Assembly: GCF_029855045.1 (NCBI RefSeq)
Contig: NZ_CP123228.1
Location: 2,046,001-2,110,000, forward strand
Reading direction: 5' to 3'
Length of the DNA stretch: 64,000 nucleotides
Origin: Piscinibacter sp. XHJ-5
GTDB taxonomy: Bacteria; Pseudomonadota; Gammaproteobacteria; Burkholderiales; Burkholderiaceae_C
The translations under genes were made by a program, and so were the position numbers. The notes under the pieces were generated by a model. That model saw only the letters and a program-made list of their open reading frames with translations. It ran no database searches and had not been told where the DNA came from. Of this stretch, positions 1 through 11,104 are shown piece by piece (position 1 is the first letter of the stretch; each line of letters starts with the position of its first letter).

Positions 1-1140
1 GTGCCGGACTTCATCGCCGCCTCCACCGGCTACACCGCGCCGATGCAGAACATGGTGGTCGCCGACCGCGAAGGGCACATCGGCTTCGTCGCGGCCGGCC
101 GGGTGCCGCTGCGCCGGCCCGACAACGACCTCAGGGGCCTGGTGCCCGCGCCCGGCTGGGAAGCGCGCTACGACTGGGCGGGCAGCGTCGACGCCGGGCA
201 GACTCCGCGCGAGGTGGATCCGGCGCGCGGCTGGATCGCGACAGCCAACCAGCGCATTCACGGCACGGACTACGCGCACTACATCGGCAACGAGTGGGCG
301 CTGCCGTATCGGCAGCAGCGCATCGAGCAGCTGCTCGCGGCCACCCCCCGGCACAGCATGGCGAGCCTGGCGACGATGCACGGCGACGTGGTGTCGCTGG
401 CCACCCGCCGGCTGCTGCCGTTCCTGCAGAAGGCCCAGTCGACACACGTGCTCGCCGCCGCAGCCCGGAAGGAGCTGGCGGATTTCGACGGCACCATGTC
501 GGCCGATCGCGCGGCGCCGCTGATCTTCTGGGCCTGGACGCGCCACCTCGCGCAGGGCCTCTTCGCCGACGAGATCGGCGCTCCGCTGTTCGACCGCAGC
601 GGCCGCAGCTTTCGCGACGCGATGGAGGCGGTGCTCGAACGCAACGACGCCTGGTGGTGCGACGACAAGACCAGTGCGGCAGTGGAAAGCTGCGAGCAGC
701 AGATCGGTGCGGCCTTCACGCGGGCGCTGGATGAGTTGAATGCGGCGCAGGGCCCGGACGTTGCGGCCTGGCGTTGGGGCCGCGCGCATGTGGCGCGATC
801 GGAGCATCGACCCTTCAGCCGCGTGAAGCCGCTCGCTCGCTGGTTCGAGCTGCGCACGCCGGTGGGCGGCGACACCTACACGATCAACGTGTCGCGGGTC
901 GGCTTGCGCCCGGACAACACCACCGGAGAGCTGTATCTCGACGAGCATGGTCCTTCACTGCGCGCGCTGTACGACCTGGGCGACCTGTCGCAATCGCGTG
1001 TCATGCAGTCGAGCGGCCAGAGCGGCATCGTGTTCTCGCCGCTGTACCGCAGCTTCGTGGAGCGATGGGCAAGAGTGGAGTACGTGCCGCTGTGGGGCGG
1101 CAAAGCGGACAAGACCTTGGTGCTGCTGCCGGGGTCGTAG
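1..1140 (+). CDS. Penicillin acylase family protein (3' part, cut by window edge)
   Basis: This is the C-terminal part of an Ntn-hydrolase of the penicillin/acyl-homoserine-lactone acylase family, which cleaves amide bonds in the periplasm after autoprocessing into two subunits. The first codon sits at base 1 and reads straight into conserved beta-subunit sequence (a segment ending in GHIGFVAAGRVP, then WIATANQRI and ALPYRQQRIEQLL). The signal peptide, alpha subunit and catalytic N-terminal Ser are therefore outside the window. A GDTYTINV-type segment and a Trp-rich end match the family's C terminus. The gene ends with TAG and faces the small minus-strand gene that follows, with only 9 bases between. 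Family assignment is firm; substrate (beta-lactam, acyl-homoserine lactone or other amide) cannot be told. Confidence 0.85.
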   Translation: MPDFIAASTGYTAPMQNMVVADREGHIGFVAAGRVPLRRPDNDLRGLVPAPGWEARYDWAGSVDAGQTPREVDPARGWIATANQRIHGTDYAHYIGNEWALPYRQQRIEQLLAATPRHSMASLATMHGDVVSLATRRLLPFLQKAQSTHVLAAAARKELADFDGTMSADRAAPLIFWAWTRHLAQGLFADEIGAPLFDRSGRSFRDAMEAVLERNDAWWCDDKTSAAVESCEQQIGAAFTRALDELNAAQGPDVAAWRWGRAHVARSEHRPFSRVKPLARWFELRTPVGGDTYTINVSRVGLRPDNTTGELYLDEHGPSLRALYDLGDLSQSRVMQSSGQSGIVFSPLYRSFVERWARVEYVPLWGGKADKTLVLLPGS

Positions 1141-1149
1141 GCAGCGGCG

Positions 1150-1473
1150 TCAAAGCTGCCCGAACAACACCTTGCGCTGGGCGGTGTACTTCCACCATGG
1201 CGCGGCCGGGGCGCCGCTCATGAAATCGGTGGCGGCCATGAAAGTGTCGAGCACGCACGGGTCTTGACGCTGTCCGGTGGCGGCGCACAGCTTCTGGTAC
1301 AGCACGAACGCGTCCTTGCCGCGCAGGTCGCGCGGCTCCAGGATGCCGATGAGGCGCAGATCGGCGGCCAGCGACGGGCCGATGTTCGGCAGTTGCTCCA
1401 GCGTCTTGCATTCGGCGGCGCTGGCCGCCTTCGGTGCCTTGATCACCATGGACGCCTCCATCGCGGGCATCAC
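1150..1473 (-). CDS. Small helix-hairpin-helix protein, Cdd1/pathogenicity-locus type
   Basis: A protein of about 100 residues with a helix-hairpin-helix-like core ([20 protein letters not shown]) followed by [20 protein letters not shown] and a conserved Asp-Thr-Phe/Trp-Trp end. This pattern matches the Cdd1 family, sometimes annotated as mitomycin-resistance-like; the molecular role is not established. The core suggests DNA or protein binding. The gene starts on a GTG that overlaps the lexA stop codon by 4 bases, so translation is probably coupled to lexA and the gene may share LexA control. In-frame ATG codons at 1470, 1461 and 1449 are alternative starts; the last leaves a 99-residue protein closer to what I expect for the family. 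Confidence 0.7.
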   Translation of the reverse strand: MMPAMEASMVIKAPKAASAAECKTLEQLPNIGPSLAADLRLIGILEPRDLRGKDAFVLYQKLCAATGQRQDPCVLDTFMAATDFMSGAPAAPWWKYTAQRKVLFGQL

Positions 1474-2147
1474 ATCAGCATGTTGTTGCGGATGAGGCCG
1501 ACGGCCAGGCCTTCGAGCTGGAAGTCGACGTCGCCGAACGGCACCACGATGGTCTTGAACTCGGGGTTCTCGGGGATGAGCTCGATGCTGGTGCGCGTGC
1601 GCCGGAACCGCTTGACGGTGACGTCGTCTCCGAGCCGCGCCACCACGATCTGGCCGTTCTTCGCGTCGGTGGCCTTTTGGACCGCCAGCAGGTCGCCGTC
1701 CATGATGCCGGCGTCGCGCATGCTCATGCCGCGCACCTTGAGCAGGTAGTCGGGACGGCGCGCGAACAGCGTGGCCTCCATGAGATAGGTCTGGTCGATG
1801 TGTTCCTGCGCCAGGATGGGGCTGCCGGCGGCGACGCGGCCCACGAGCGGCAGCGACAGCTGCGCCAGGCTGGGCAACGGCAGGCTGAATTGCTTGCCGC
1901 GGCTCTGGTTGAGTGCGCGCAATGTGTCAGACTTCAAGCGGATGCCGCGCGAGGTGCCGCCCACCAGCTCGATGACCCCCTTGCGTGCGAGGGCCTGCAA
2001 GTGCTCCTCGGCGGCATTGGCCGAGCGAAAGCCGAGCTCGGTGGCGATCTCGGCTCGGGTGGGTGGTGCACCGGTGCGCTCGATCGCGCTTTGGACCAGG
2101 TCGAGAATCTGCTGCTGCCGTTCGGTGAGTTTGGGGGCGTCCTGCAC
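1470..2147 (-). CDS. lexA: LexA SOS repressor
   Basis: LexA represses DNA-damage genes and cleaves itself when RecA is activated. From the GTG at 2147 the protein has 225 residues: a winged-helix DNA-binding domain ([13 protein letters not shown], then [13 protein letters not shown]) and an S24 peptidase domain. The Ala-Gly cleavage bond is at residues 107-108 (RVAAGSP), the catalytic Ser at 142 (GMSM) and the Lys at 179 (VTVKRF). I chose the GTG because a GAGGA motif lies just upstream and because the result has the usual family length and N terminus. The longer ATG form at 2198 adds 17 residues and would place the start codon inside a LexA-box-like palindrome. The small Cdd1-like gene follows with a 4-base overlap. 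Confidence 0.93.
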   Translation of the reverse strand: MQDAPKLTERQQQILDLVQSAIERTGAPPTRAEIATELGFRSANAAEEHLQALARKGVIELVGGTSRGIRLKSDTLRALNQSRGKQFSLPLPSLAQLSLPLVGRVAAGSPILAQEHIDQTYLMEATLFARRPDYLLKVRGMSMRDAGIMDGDLLAVQKATDAKNGQIVVARLGDDVTVKRFRRTRTSIELIPENPEFKTIVVPFGDVDFQLEGLAVGLIRNNMLM

Positions 2148-2190
2148 GGGGTCCTCGCTTCGCTGGGCTGCTCTGTGGCCTGGGTCGTGA

Positions 2191-2225
2191 CTGGGCATTC
2201 ATCCAGTACCTGTATTTTCATCCAG
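2191..2225. promoter_or_regulatory. Two adjacent LexA-box-like palindromes between lexA and asparaginase
   Basis: Two 16-bp sites lie 3 bp apart. The site at 2210-2225 is CTGTATTTTCATCCAG (CTGT-N8-CCAG) and the site at 2191-2206 is CTGGGCATTCATCCAG (CTGG-N8-CCAG). Both fit the CTG-N10-CAG skeleton of proteobacterial LexA operators and share the TTCATCCAG half. They sit between the divergent lexA and asparaginase genes, so LexA probably autoregulates here and could also affect the asparaginase gene, whose start is 12 bp from the nearer box. Confidence 0.75.
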
Positions 2226-2236
2226 CTTCGAAAAAA

Positions 2237-3178
2237 ATGCAAAACCAGGCAGCCACCGTCGTGGTGCTCGGCACCGGCGGCACGATCGCCGGAAGGTCCG
2301 CGAATGCTTCGGACAACGTCGGCTACACCGCAGGTCAGGTCGGCGTCACGCAGCTCCTGCAGGCCGTGCCCGCTCTGGCAGGTGCGCCGCTCGAGAGCGA
2401 GCAGGTCGCGCAGCTCGACAGCAAGGACATGACCCACGCCGTGTGGCGCGACCTCGCGGCGCGCTGTGCCCACCACCTGGCGCGGGCCGAGGTGAGCGGC
2501 GTGGTCGTGACCCACGGCACCGATACGCTGGAGGAGACCGCATGGTTCCTGCAGCGCGTGCTCGCGCCTGCCAAGCCGCTCGTCATGACCGCCGCGATGC
2601 GGCCTGCCACCGCGCTGCAGGCGGACGGTCCGCAGAACCTGCTCGATGCGGTGGCGGTGGCGCGCCATGCGGGAGCGAGGGGCGTCGTGGCGGTGCTGGA
2701 CGGGCGAGTCCACGGGGCGAGGGACGTGCGCAAGGTGCATCCGTACCGCATCGACGCTTTCGACTCGGGCGACGCGGGTGCCATTGCCGCGATCGAGGAG
2801 GGCCGCTTGCGGTGCTTTCGGCCATGGCCCGAGGGCGCGGCGCTCGGCCTCGAGCGCGTGCCGGCCGATGGGTCGGCCTGGCCCGTGGTGGAAATCGTGA
2901 CCAGCCATGCCGGTGCGCGCGGCGCCGCGGTGCAGGCGCTGTGCGACTCAGGGGCTCACGGGCTGGTGGTGGCATGCACCGGCAACGGCACGGTGCATCG
3001 CGAGCTGGAAGCGGCGCTCGTGACCGCCCAGGAGCGCGGCGTGCGCGTGCTGCGCAGCACGCGCACGCGCGCGGGCCGGGTCATCGGCGTTGCAGGCGAT
3101 GCCTTGCCGAGCGCCGAGGACCTGACGCCGGAAAAGGCGCGCGTGGAGCTGATGCTGTCCCTGCTATCGCGGCCATGA
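2237..3178 (+). CDS. Asparaginase
   Basis: This enzyme hydrolyses L-asparagine, and in some members glutamine, to the acid and ammonia. The 313-residue protein has both family signatures: GTGGTIAG near the N terminus, with the nucleophile Thr16, and THGTDTLEET with Thr92 and Asp96 of the second catalytic set. The MRPATALQADGPQNL and RDVRKVHPYRIDAF segments are also typical. I see no signal peptide, so it is likely cytoplasmic. It is transcribed away from lexA and its start lies 12 bp from a LexA-box-like site, an unusual context for a metabolic enzyme. Its stop codon lies inside a perfect 11-bp inverted repeat. Confidence 0.92.
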   Translation: MQNQAATVVVLGTGGTIAGRSANASDNVGYTAGQVGVTQLLQAVPALAGAPLESEQVAQLDSKDMTHAVWRDLAARCAHHLARAEVSGVVVTHGTDTLEETAWFLQRVLAPAKPLVMTAAMRPATALQADGPQNLLDAVAVARHAGARGVVAVLDGRVHGARDVRKVHPYRIDAFDSGDAGAIAAIEEGRLRCFRPWPEGAALGLERVPADGSAWPVVEIVTSHAGARGAAVQALCDSGAHGLVVACTGNGTVHRELEAALVTAQERGVRVLRSTRTRAGRVIGVAGDALPSAEDLTPEKARVELMLSLLSRP

Positions 3179-3200
3179 CGGTGCCGTGACACCGTCATGG
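3173..3200. terminator. Perfect 11-bp inverted repeat between convergent asparaginase and ohr
   Basis: CCATGACGGTG (3173-3183) and CACCGTCATGG (3190-3200) pair perfectly around a 6-base loop. The hairpin includes the asparaginase stop codon and lies just after the ohr stop on the other strand. There is no T-run on either side, so it is only a plausible bidirectional transcription end or mRNA-stabilising hairpin. Confidence 0.45.
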
Positions 3201-3210
3201 CGCCGCGGCT

Positions 3211-3636
3211 TCAGATGAGGTTCAGGGTGACGTCGATGTTGCCGCGGGTGGCGTTCGAGTACGGGCACACCTGATGCGCGGCCTGCACCAGCTTCTCGGC
3301 CGTCTCGCGGTCCACGCCCGGCAGCGAGATGTCGAGCCTGGCCTGGATGCCGAAGCCAGTGGGAATGGGGCCGATGCCCACCTCGGCGTTGATCGACGTG
3401 TCGGCGGGGATTGCGATCTTCATCTTGCCGCCGACTGCCTTCAGCGCGCCGATGAAGCAGGCCGAATAGCCGGCCGCGAACAGCTGCTCGGGATTGGTGC
3501 CCGGACCGCCGGCGCCGCCGAGCTCCTTGGGCGTGGACAGCCGCACTTCCAGCGCGCCATCGGACGACTTGGAGGTTCCTTCGCGGCCGCCGGTGGAGGT
3601 GGCGCGGGCGGTGTAGAGCACTTTGTCGAGGGCCAT
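3211..3636 (-). CDS. ohr: Organic hydroperoxide resistance protein Ohr
   Basis: Ohr is a thiol peroxidase of the OsmC/Ohr fold that reduces organic hydroperoxides in the cytoplasm. The 141-residue protein has the expected length and both redox cysteines, Cys60 in AAGYSACF and Cys124 in QVCPYS. It lies 54 bp downstream of ohrR on the same strand, the usual regulator-enzyme pairing. Confidence 0.95.
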   Translation of the reverse strand: MALDKVLYTARATSTGGREGTSKSSDGALEVRLSTPKELGGAGGPGTNPEQLFAAGYSACFIGALKAVGGKMKIAIPADTSINAEVGIGPIPTGFGIQARLDISLPGVDRETAEKLVQAAHQVCPYSNATRGNIDVTLNLI

Positions 3637-3690
3637 GGTGATTCCTTGGGTTGTGGTTGGTGGGGTGAGAAAAGCGAAAGCAGACGCCCG

Positions 3691-4173
3691 TCAGGCAGCA
3701 TCCGCGGCGGAGAAGGACTGGATCTGGTCGCGAAGCTGCTTGAGACGCCGGGTGATCGCGGTCAGCTCTTCGAGGCTGCAGCCCGCCGCGCAGGCGACGT
3801 GCGGCGGCACCTTGGCGGCGCGCGCCTTCAGCGCGCGGCCCGCCGGCGTGAGGTGCAGAAGCACGCGCCGCTCGTCCGCGCTGTCGCGCTGGCGCACCAG
3901 CCAGCCCGAGGCCTGGAGCCGCTTGAGCAGCGGCGTGAGCGTGCCCGAGTCGAGCTGCAGCCGCTGCCCGAGCTCTGAGACGGCGATGCCGTCGCCTTCC
4001 CAGAGCACCAGCATGGCCAGGTACTGCGGGTAGGTGAGGCCCAGCGGGTCCAGCAGGGGCTTGTACAGCTTGGTCATCGCGAGCGAGGCGGAATACAGCG
4101 CGAAGCAGAGCTGGTGGTCCAGCTTCAGCATCTCGGCCGGACTCGGCTTGGGCGAAGGCGATGTTTTCGACAT
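3691..4173 (-). CDS. ohrR: MarR-family peroxide-sensing repressor OhrR
   Basis: OhrR represses ohr and is released from DNA when a reactive cysteine is oxidised by organic peroxide. The 160-residue protein contains LDHQLCFALYSAS with the sensing cysteine at position 23, followed by the MarR winged helix (LTYPQYLAMLVLWE, LGQRLQLDSGTLTPLLKRL, RQRDSADERRVLL). The ATG at 4173 was chosen because the conserved N terminus starts 15 residues later; the open frame continues far upstream without any similarity. It precedes ohr in a likely two-gene operon, and a dyad matching an expected operator lies directly upstream. Confidence 0.93.
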   Translation of the reverse strand: MSKTSPSPKPSPAEMLKLDHQLCFALYSASLAMTKLYKPLLDPLGLTYPQYLAMLVLWEGDGIAVSELGQRLQLDSGTLTPLLKRLQASGWLVRQRDSADERRVLLHLTPAGRALKARAAKVPPHVACAAGCSLEELTAITRRLKQLRDQIQSFSAADAA

Positions 4174-4178
4174 GGCGC

Positions 4179-4197
4179 AATTGTATTGCACGCAATT
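4179..4197. promoter_or_regulatory. Candidate OhrR operator
   Basis: An AT-rich imperfect dyad, AATTG...CAATT with a 9-bp centre, lies 6 bases upstream of the ohrR start and stands out from the GC-rich surroundings. Its position fits autoregulation by OhrR. The divergent recQ gene starts 67 bp away, so the same site could lie near its promoter. The call rests on position and symmetry. Confidence 0.5.
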
Positions 4198-4263
4198 TAA
4201 ACGCGCAAGTGCTTTTGTCGGAGAAGTTCTCCGTGCGGGTACGTCGTTTGCCACCTTCGCGGC

Positions 4264-5913
<1,650 letters not shown>

Positions 5914-7851
5914 TCAGGCGTTCAAGGCGTCGATCTGCGTGCTGAGCTCCAGCCACTTGCCCTCGAGCTGATCGATCTCGTCGGTCACCGCCTTCAGCCG
6001 CTTGCCCTTGTCGGCCAGCTGCTCGGGCGCCAGCGAGCCGCCGGCGAACACCGCCTCCAGCTCGTCGCGCTCGGTGAACAGCACGCCCAGCCGGTTGTCG
6101 ATCCGAATCAGCTCGCGCTTCAGCGGCTTCACCTGGTCGGCGCGCTGCTGACGGGCGAGCGCCGCGGCCTTGCGGTCCTCGCGTCGGCTGGGCCCCGATT
6201 CGGCGCTCGGCGCGGCGGACGACTCGCGCAGCGCCTTGGCCTGCTCCTTCGCGGTCTCCAGCAGCCAGCGCTGGTAGTCGTCGAGGTCGCCGTCGAAGGG
6301 GCGCACGCCGCCGCTGCTCACCAGCCAGAACTCGTCGCACACCTCGCGCAGAAGCGCGCGGTCGTGACTGACCAGCATCACCGTGCCTTCGAACTCGTTG
6401 AGCGCCATCGAGAGCGCCTCGCGCGTGTCGAGGTCAAGATGGTTGGTCGGCTCGTCGAGCAGCAGCAGATTGGGTCGCTGCCACACCAGCATCGCCAGCA
6501 CCAGCCGCGCCTTCTCGCCGCCGCTGAGCGTGCCGACGGCCTGGTGGACCATGTCGCCCTCGAAGCGGAACTGGCCGAGGAAGTTGCGCAGCTCCTGCTC
6601 GCGCGCCTGCGGCGACACCTCGCGCGCCAGCCGGATCATGTGGTTGAGCGGCGAATCGTCGGGCCGCAGGACGTCCATTTCCTGCTGGGCGAAGTAGCCG
6701 ATCGCCAGGCCCTTGCCCTCGGTGATGGTGCCGGCCAGGGCCGGCTGCGTGCGCGCGATCGTCTTGACCAGCGTCGACTTGCCCTGTCCATTGGCGCCGA
6801 GGATGCCGATGCGCTGGCCGGCGAGCACGGAGCGGTCGACGCCGCGCACGATGATCTTGTCGCCCGACGCGGCCTCGGGCTGTCGGTACCCGCATGCGAC
6901 CTGGTTCATCGCCAGCATCGGATTCGGCAGCGACAGCGGCTCGCGGAACTCGAAGGAGAAGTCGGCGGCCGTGAGCACCGGCGCCAGCTTCTCCATGCGG
7001 GCCAGCGCCTTGACCCGGCTTTGCGCCTGGCGCGCCTTGGTCGCCTTGGCCTTGAATCGATCGATGAACTTCTGCAGGTGCGCGATGCGTTCCTGCTGCT
7101 TCTCGTAGCTCGCCTGCTGCTGCGACATGCGCTCGGCGCGCATCTCCTCGAAGGCGGTGTAGTTGCCGGTGTAGCGCGCGAGCTTGGCGTCTTCGAGATG
7201 CAAGGTGACGCGGGTGATGGCGTCGAGGAACTCGCGGTCGTGGCTGATGACGATGAGCGTGCCGTCGTAGCGCTGCAGCCAGGCTTCCAGCCACACCAGC
7301 GCATCGAGGTCGAGGTGGTTGGTGGGCTCGTCCAGCAGCATGAGATCGGCCGGGCACATCAGCGCGCGCGCCAGCTGCAGCCGCATGCGCCAGCCGCCGG
7401 AGAAGCTGGCGACGGGCGCGTCGAGCTCGCCCGGCTTGAACCCCAGGCCCAGCAGCATCGCTTGCGCGCGGGCGCGCGCGTCGAAGCCGCCGGCGTCGCT
7501 GATCGCGTGGTGCGCTTCGGCAATGGCATGGCCGTCGTCGGCCGCTTCGGCTCGTGCCAACTGCGCCTGCGCCTCCACCAGCCGGGTGTCGCCTTGCAAC
7601 ACGAAGTCGGTCGCGCCCTCTTCGGTCTCCGGCATGTTCTGCGCGACCTCGGCCATTCGCCAGCGCGGGGGCATGTCGACGTCGCCGGCCTCGGCGTGCA
7701 GGCGGCCGGCGAGCAGCGCGAACAGCGACGACTTGCCCGCGCCGTTGCGGCCGACGAGGCCTACTTTCTCGCCAGGCTGCAGCGTCACCGTCGCGGCATC
7801 GAGCACCACCTTGACGCCGCGCCGCAACGTGACCTCGCGCAGGTTGATCAT
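5914..7851 (-). CDS. ABC-F family ATPase, YheS type
   Basis: A soluble tandem ABC protein of 645 residues with no membrane segment. The first cassette has GRNGAGKSS and FSGGWRMRLQLARAL, the second GANGQGKST and LSGGEKARLVLAM, and both have LLDEPTNHLDLD. The linker between cassettes (QERIAHLQKFIDRFKAKATK) is the ABC-F interdomain arm, which in this family reaches the ribosomal P-site/E-site region. The start [18 protein letters not shown], the length and a charged coiled C terminus resemble E. coli YheS. Members help ribosomes through difficult sequences; the specific role here is unknown. The ATG overlaps the prmB stop by 4 bases, and L3-methylating PrmB as partner fits a translation theme. 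Confidence 0.88.
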   Translation of the reverse strand: MINLREVTLRRGVKVVLDAATVTLQPGEKVGLVGRNGAGKSSLFALLAGRLHAEAGDVDMPPRWRMAEVAQNMPETEEGATDFVLQGDTRLVEAQAQLARAEAADDGHAIAEAHHAISDAGGFDARARAQAMLLGLGFKPGELDAPVASFSGGWRMRLQLARALMCPADLMLLDEPTNHLDLDALVWLEAWLQRYDGTLIVISHDREFLDAITRVTLHLEDAKLARYTGNYTAFEEMRAERMSQQQASYEKQQERIAHLQKFIDRFKAKATKARQAQSRVKALARMEKLAPVLTAADFSFEFREPLSLPNPMLAMNQVACGYRQPEAASGDKIIVRGVDRSVLAGQRIGILGANGQGKSTLVKTIARTQPALAGTITEGKGLAIGYFAQQEMDVLRPDDSPLNHMIRLAREVSPQAREQELRNFLGQFRFEGDMVHQAVGTLSGGEKARLVLAMLVWQRPNLLLLDEPTNHLDLDTREALSMALNEFEGTVMLVSHDRALLREVCDEFWLVSSGGVRPFDGDLDDYQRWLLETAKEQAKALRESSAAPSAESGPSRREDRKAAALARQQRADQVKPLKRELIRIDNRLGVLFTERDELEAVFAGGSLAPEQLADKGKRLKAVTDEIDQLEGKWLELSTQIDALNA

Positions 7852-8738
7852 GGCTTGCGGCTCCAGCGCTGCAGCGCCTCGCGTGTGACCAGCAGCACCT
7901 GGTCGTCGCCGGCGCTGGTTTCCAGCCACACCACTTCCAGCCGGCGGAAAGCGTGCTCGAAATGCGCTCGTTCGTGGCCGATCTCGAGCACCAGCACGGC
8001 GTTGGCCGTCATCTTCGACGGCGCATCGCGCAGGATGCGGCGCACGAGGTCCATGCCGTCGTCGCCGCCGGCCAGCGCCATCGCGGGCTCGTGCCGGTAT
8101 TCCTGCGGCAGCGCCTGCATGCTGTGGGTGTTCACGTAGGGCGGATTGCAGACGATCAGGTCGTAGGGCCCGCTGACCTGGTCGAGCAGGTCCGACTTGA
8201 TCAACGTGATGCGCCCGGCCAGACGGTGCCGGTCCACGTTGATGCGCGCCACGGCGAGCGCGTCGTCGGAGACGTCGGCCGCATCGACCACCACCTCCGG
8301 ATAGGCCATGGCGGCGATGACCGCCAGGCTGCCGTTGCCGGTGCACAGGTCGAGCACCTTGTTCGTTCTGTCGGAGAGCCATGCATCGAGGATGCCCGTG
8401 CCTTCGCCGTCGGCCAGCAGTTCGGCGATGAAGGAGCGCGGCACGATGGTGCGCTCGTCGACGTAGAAGGGAACGTTCTGCAGCCAGGCCTCGCGGGTCA
8501 GGTAGGCAGCGGGCCGGCGGGTCTCGATGCGCTGCGTGATCAGGGCCTCGGCCTTGGCCTGTTCGTCGGCGCCCAGCGTGCGCCTGGCGTGCTGCTCGAG
8601 CGCGTCGAGTTCCATGCCCAGGGCCCACAGCACGAGCCACGCTGCCTCGTCGAAGGCGTTGGTCGTGCCGTGCCCAAACGAAACGCCCGCCTGTTTGAGG
8701 CGGGCGGCTTGGGCCGTGATGAGTTCGATCAGCGTCAT
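7848..8738 (-). CDS. prmB: Ribosomal protein L3 glutamine N5-methyltransferase PrmB
   Basis: PrmB uses S-adenosylmethionine to methylate a glutamine of ribosomal protein L3. The 296-residue protein has the N-terminal helical domain, the PrmB-type segment [18 protein letters not shown], the SAM motif [13 protein letters not shown] and the NPPY substrate loop at residues 198-201. The FYVDE..IVPRS form separates it from the release-factor enzyme PrmC. It overlaps dapE by 4 bases upstream and the ABC-F gene by 4 bases downstream, so the three are probably translated in a coupled way. Confidence 0.92.
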   Translation of the reverse strand: MTLIELITAQAARLKQAGVSFGHGTTNAFDEAAWLVLWALGMELDALEQHARRTLGADEQAKAEALITQRIETRRPAAYLTREAWLQNVPFYVDERTIVPRSFIAELLADGEGTGILDAWLSDRTNKVLDLCTGNGSLAVIAAMAYPEVVVDAADVSDDALAVARINVDRHRLAGRITLIKSDLLDQVSGPYDLIVCNPPYVNTHSMQALPQEYRHEPAMALAGGDDGMDLVRRILRDAPSKMTANAVLVLEIGHERAHFEHAFRRLEVVWLETSAGDDQVLLVTREALQRWSRKP

Positions 8739-9886
8739 AGGACGAGATTTTCCATCGTCCGGCGATAGATGTTCTTCAGCGGATCGATGTCTGCGACGGC
8801 GACATGCTCATCGATCTTGTGGATGCTGGCGTTGACAGGCCCGAACTCCACCACCTGCGGGCAGATCCTCGCGATGAAGCGGCCGTCGGAGGTGCCGCCC
8901 GTGGTCGACAGCTCGGGCGCCAGGCCGGTCTCGCTGCGGATCGCCTTGGTCAGCGCCTCGCTGAGCGAGCCGGTCCGGGTGAGGAAAGGCTCGCCGCCCA
9001 GCGTCCACGCCAGCTCGTACTCCAGCTTGTGGCGGTCGAGCACCGCGTGCACCCGTTCCTTCAGCGACGCCGGCGTCGACTCGGTCGAGAAGCGGAAGTT
9101 GAAGTCGATCACGAGCTCGCCCGGGATGACGTTGCCCGCGCCGGTGCCGCCGTGGATGTTCGACACCTGCCAGCTCGTCGGCGGGAAGTGGTCGTTGCCG
9201 CGGTCCCACTCGACGGCGACCAGCTCGGCCAGCGCGGGCGCGGCGAGGTGGATGGGGTTCTTCGCCAGCTGGGGATAGGCGATGTGGCCTTGCACGCCCT
9301 TGACCGTGAGCCGGCCCGACAGGCTGCCGCGGCGGCCGTTCTTGATCATGTCGCCGACCCGGTTCACCGAGGTCGGTTCGCCGACGATGCAGCAGTCGAG
9401 CCGCACGCCCTGCTGCTGCAGCCGTTCGACGATGCGCACCGTGCCGTCGACGGCCGGTCCCTCCTCGTCGCTGGTGAGCATCAATGCGATCGAGCCCCGG
9501 TGCTGGGGGTGGTTGATCACGAACTCCTCGATCGCGATGACCATCGCCGCGAGCGAGGTCTTCATGTCGGCCGCGCCGCGCCCGTACAGCTTGCCGTCGC
9601 GATGCGTGGGCACGAACGGATCGCTGCGCCACTGGTTCAGCGGGCCGGTGGGCACGACATCGGTGTGACCGGCGAAGGCGAGCAGCGTCCCGTCGTCGCC
9701 GGCACTGCCGCGGCGCAGCGCCCAGAGGTTGGTGACGCGAAAGTCCTCGGGGCCTGCGATCAGCGTCTCGCACTGGAAGCCGAGCAGCTCCAGGCGCTGC
9801 GCGAGCAAGGCCTGGCAGCCGCCGTCGTCCGGCGTCACCGACCGGCAGGCGATGAGCTGCTCGGTGAGCTGGAGCGTGCGCGACAT
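8735..9886 (-). CDS. dapE: Succinyl-diaminopimelate desuccinylase
   Basis: DapE removes the succinyl group from N-succinyl-LL-diaminopimelate in the lysine/peptidoglycan pathway, using two zinc ions. The 383-residue protein shows the M20 metallopeptidase layout: [12 protein letters not shown] (His74, Asp76), [15 protein letters not shown] (Asp107), the general base pair DEEGPA (Glu141-142) and a late GTSDGRF motif. The ATG at 9886 was chosen because [21 protein letters not shown] is the standard N terminus; the open frame upstream is pilU in another frame. It shares one base with the pilU stop. Together with dapC and dapD it gives three steps of the succinylase branch in one run. Confidence 0.95.
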   Translation of the reverse strand: MSRTLQLTEQLIACRSVTPDDGGCQALLAQRLELLGFQCETLIAGPEDFRVTNLWALRRGSAGDDGTLLAFAGHTDVVPTGPLNQWRSDPFVPTHRDGKLYGRGAADMKTSLAAMVIAIEEFVINHPQHRGSIALMLTSDEEGPAVDGTVRIVERLQQQGVRLDCCIVGEPTSVNRVGDMIKNGRRGSLSGRLTVKGVQGHIAYPQLAKNPIHLAAPALAELVAVEWDRGNDHFPPTSWQVSNIHGGTGAGNVIPGELVIDFNFRFSTESTPASLKERVHAVLDRHKLEYELAWTLGGEPFLTRTGSLSEALTKAIRSETGLAPELSTTGGTSDGRFIARICPQVVEFGPVNASIHKIDEHVAVADIDPLKNIYRRTMENLVL

Positions 9887-11073
9887 CAGTAGCCGCTGAG
9901 CGTGGAGTTGCGCGTGCTCATTTCCTCGGGCCGCACGTCGAGCGTGATCTCGGTGAAGGTGGGCTGGTCGTCCACCTCTTCCTTCTTCTGCACCGCGCGC
10001 GACACCGGGCTCATGTCGTTCTGCAGTCGCCACATCAGGTTGGTGGGCGAGTCGGCGAAGGCCAGGCCCTCGTCGCGCGTGATGGTGCCCTGGGTGATCA
10101 GGCGCGCGAGATCCTGCTCGAAGGTCTGCGAGCCCTCGGCCAGCGACTTCTCCATCGCCTCCTTCACGCCGTTGAAATCGCCCTGCTCGATGAGCTCGGA
10201 GACGAGCTTGGTGTTCAGCATGACCTCCACCGCGGGCACGCGGCCGCCGGCGGTCGCGCGCACGAGACGCTGCGACACGATGGCGCGCAGTCCCGAGGCC
10301 AGGTCGGCCAGCAGGGCAGGGCGGGCCTCGGGCGTGTAGAACGACAGGATGCGGCCCAGCGCGTGGTAGCTGTTGTTGCCGTGCAGCGTCGAGAGCACCA
10401 GGTGGCCCGACAAGGCGTAGGAGATCGCGGAGGTCATCGTCTCGCGGTCGCGGATCTCGCCGATCAGGATGCAATCGGGCGCCTGTCGCAGCGCGTTCTT
10501 CAGGCCCACCTGCAGCGACTGCGTGTCGCGCCCGACCTCGCGCTGGTTGACGACCGATTTCTTGTTGGTGAACAGGAACTCGATCGGGTCCTCGATGGTG
10601 AGGATGTGACCGGCCATCTGCTGGTTGCGCTGCTCGAGCATCGACGCGAGCGTGGTCGTCTTGCCGGTGCCGGTGGCTCCCACCATCAGGATCAGGCCGC
10701 GCTTTTCGAGCACCAGCGTGTTCAGCAGCGCCGGCAGGTTCAGTGTGTCGAGCGCCGGAATGTGGTGGGGGATGCAGCGGAACACGGCGGCCACCGAGCC
10801 GCGCTGCTTGAAGCCGCTCAGCCGGAAGCTGCCGACACCGGCCAGCCCCACGCCGACATTGAGCTCGCCGGTGTCGTCCAGCTCTTCGAGCTGCGACGGC
10901 GTGAGCAGCTCCGACAGCAGCTGGCGCGGCTGCGTATGGGTCAGCGGCTGGTCCGACAGCTGCAGGATCTGGCCGTTGATCTTGATGAGGATGGGCGTGT
11001 TCGCCGAGAGATAGACGTCGGATGCGCCCTTGTCCGCCATCAGCCGGAGCACCCGCTCCATGTTGCCGCTCAT
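9886..11073 (-). CDS. pilU: Type IV pilus retraction ATPase, PilU type
   Basis: A 395-residue hexameric motor ATPase of the PilT/PilU group that drives pilus retraction in twitching motility. Walker A is GATGTGKTT (Lys138), the Asp box is [10 protein letters not shown], and the His box region reads [16 protein letters not shown]. The [13 protein letters not shown] and [17 protein letters not shown] segments and a length near 390 favour PilU over PilT. No pilT or other pilus gene is present in the window. It lies between dapD and dapE, an arrangement I associate with Burkholderiales. Here it directly follows a GGDEF gene with a 31-bp gap, which makes a link between c-di-GMP and pilus function worth considering. 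Confidence 0.88.
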   Translation of the reverse strand: MSGNMERVLRLMADKGASDVYLSANTPILIKINGQILQLSDQPLTHTQPRQLLSELLTPSQLEELDDTGELNVGVGLAGVGSFRLSGFKQRGSVAAVFRCIPHHIPALDTLNLPALLNTLVLEKRGLILMVGATGTGKTTTLASMLEQRNQQMAGHILTIEDPIEFLFTNKKSVVNQREVGRDTQSLQVGLKNALRQAPDCILIGEIRDRETMTSAISYALSGHLVLSTLHGNNSYHALGRILSFYTPEARPALLADLASGLRAIVSQRLVRATAGGRVPAVEVMLNTKLVSELIEQGDFNGVKEAMEKSLAEGSQTFEQDLARLITQGTITRDEGLAFADSPTNLMWRLQNDMSPVSRAVQKKEEVDDQPTFTEITLDVRPEEMSTRNSTLSGY

Positions 11074-11104
11074 GCTGGTTTCCTTCCCGCTTCCAAAGAC
11101 AGGA

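Noticed and set aside
2148..2198. Longer lexA start at ATG 2198
   Set aside because: It adds 17 residues with no family similarity and puts the start codon inside a LexA-type box; GTG 2147 has a better ribosome site and usual length.
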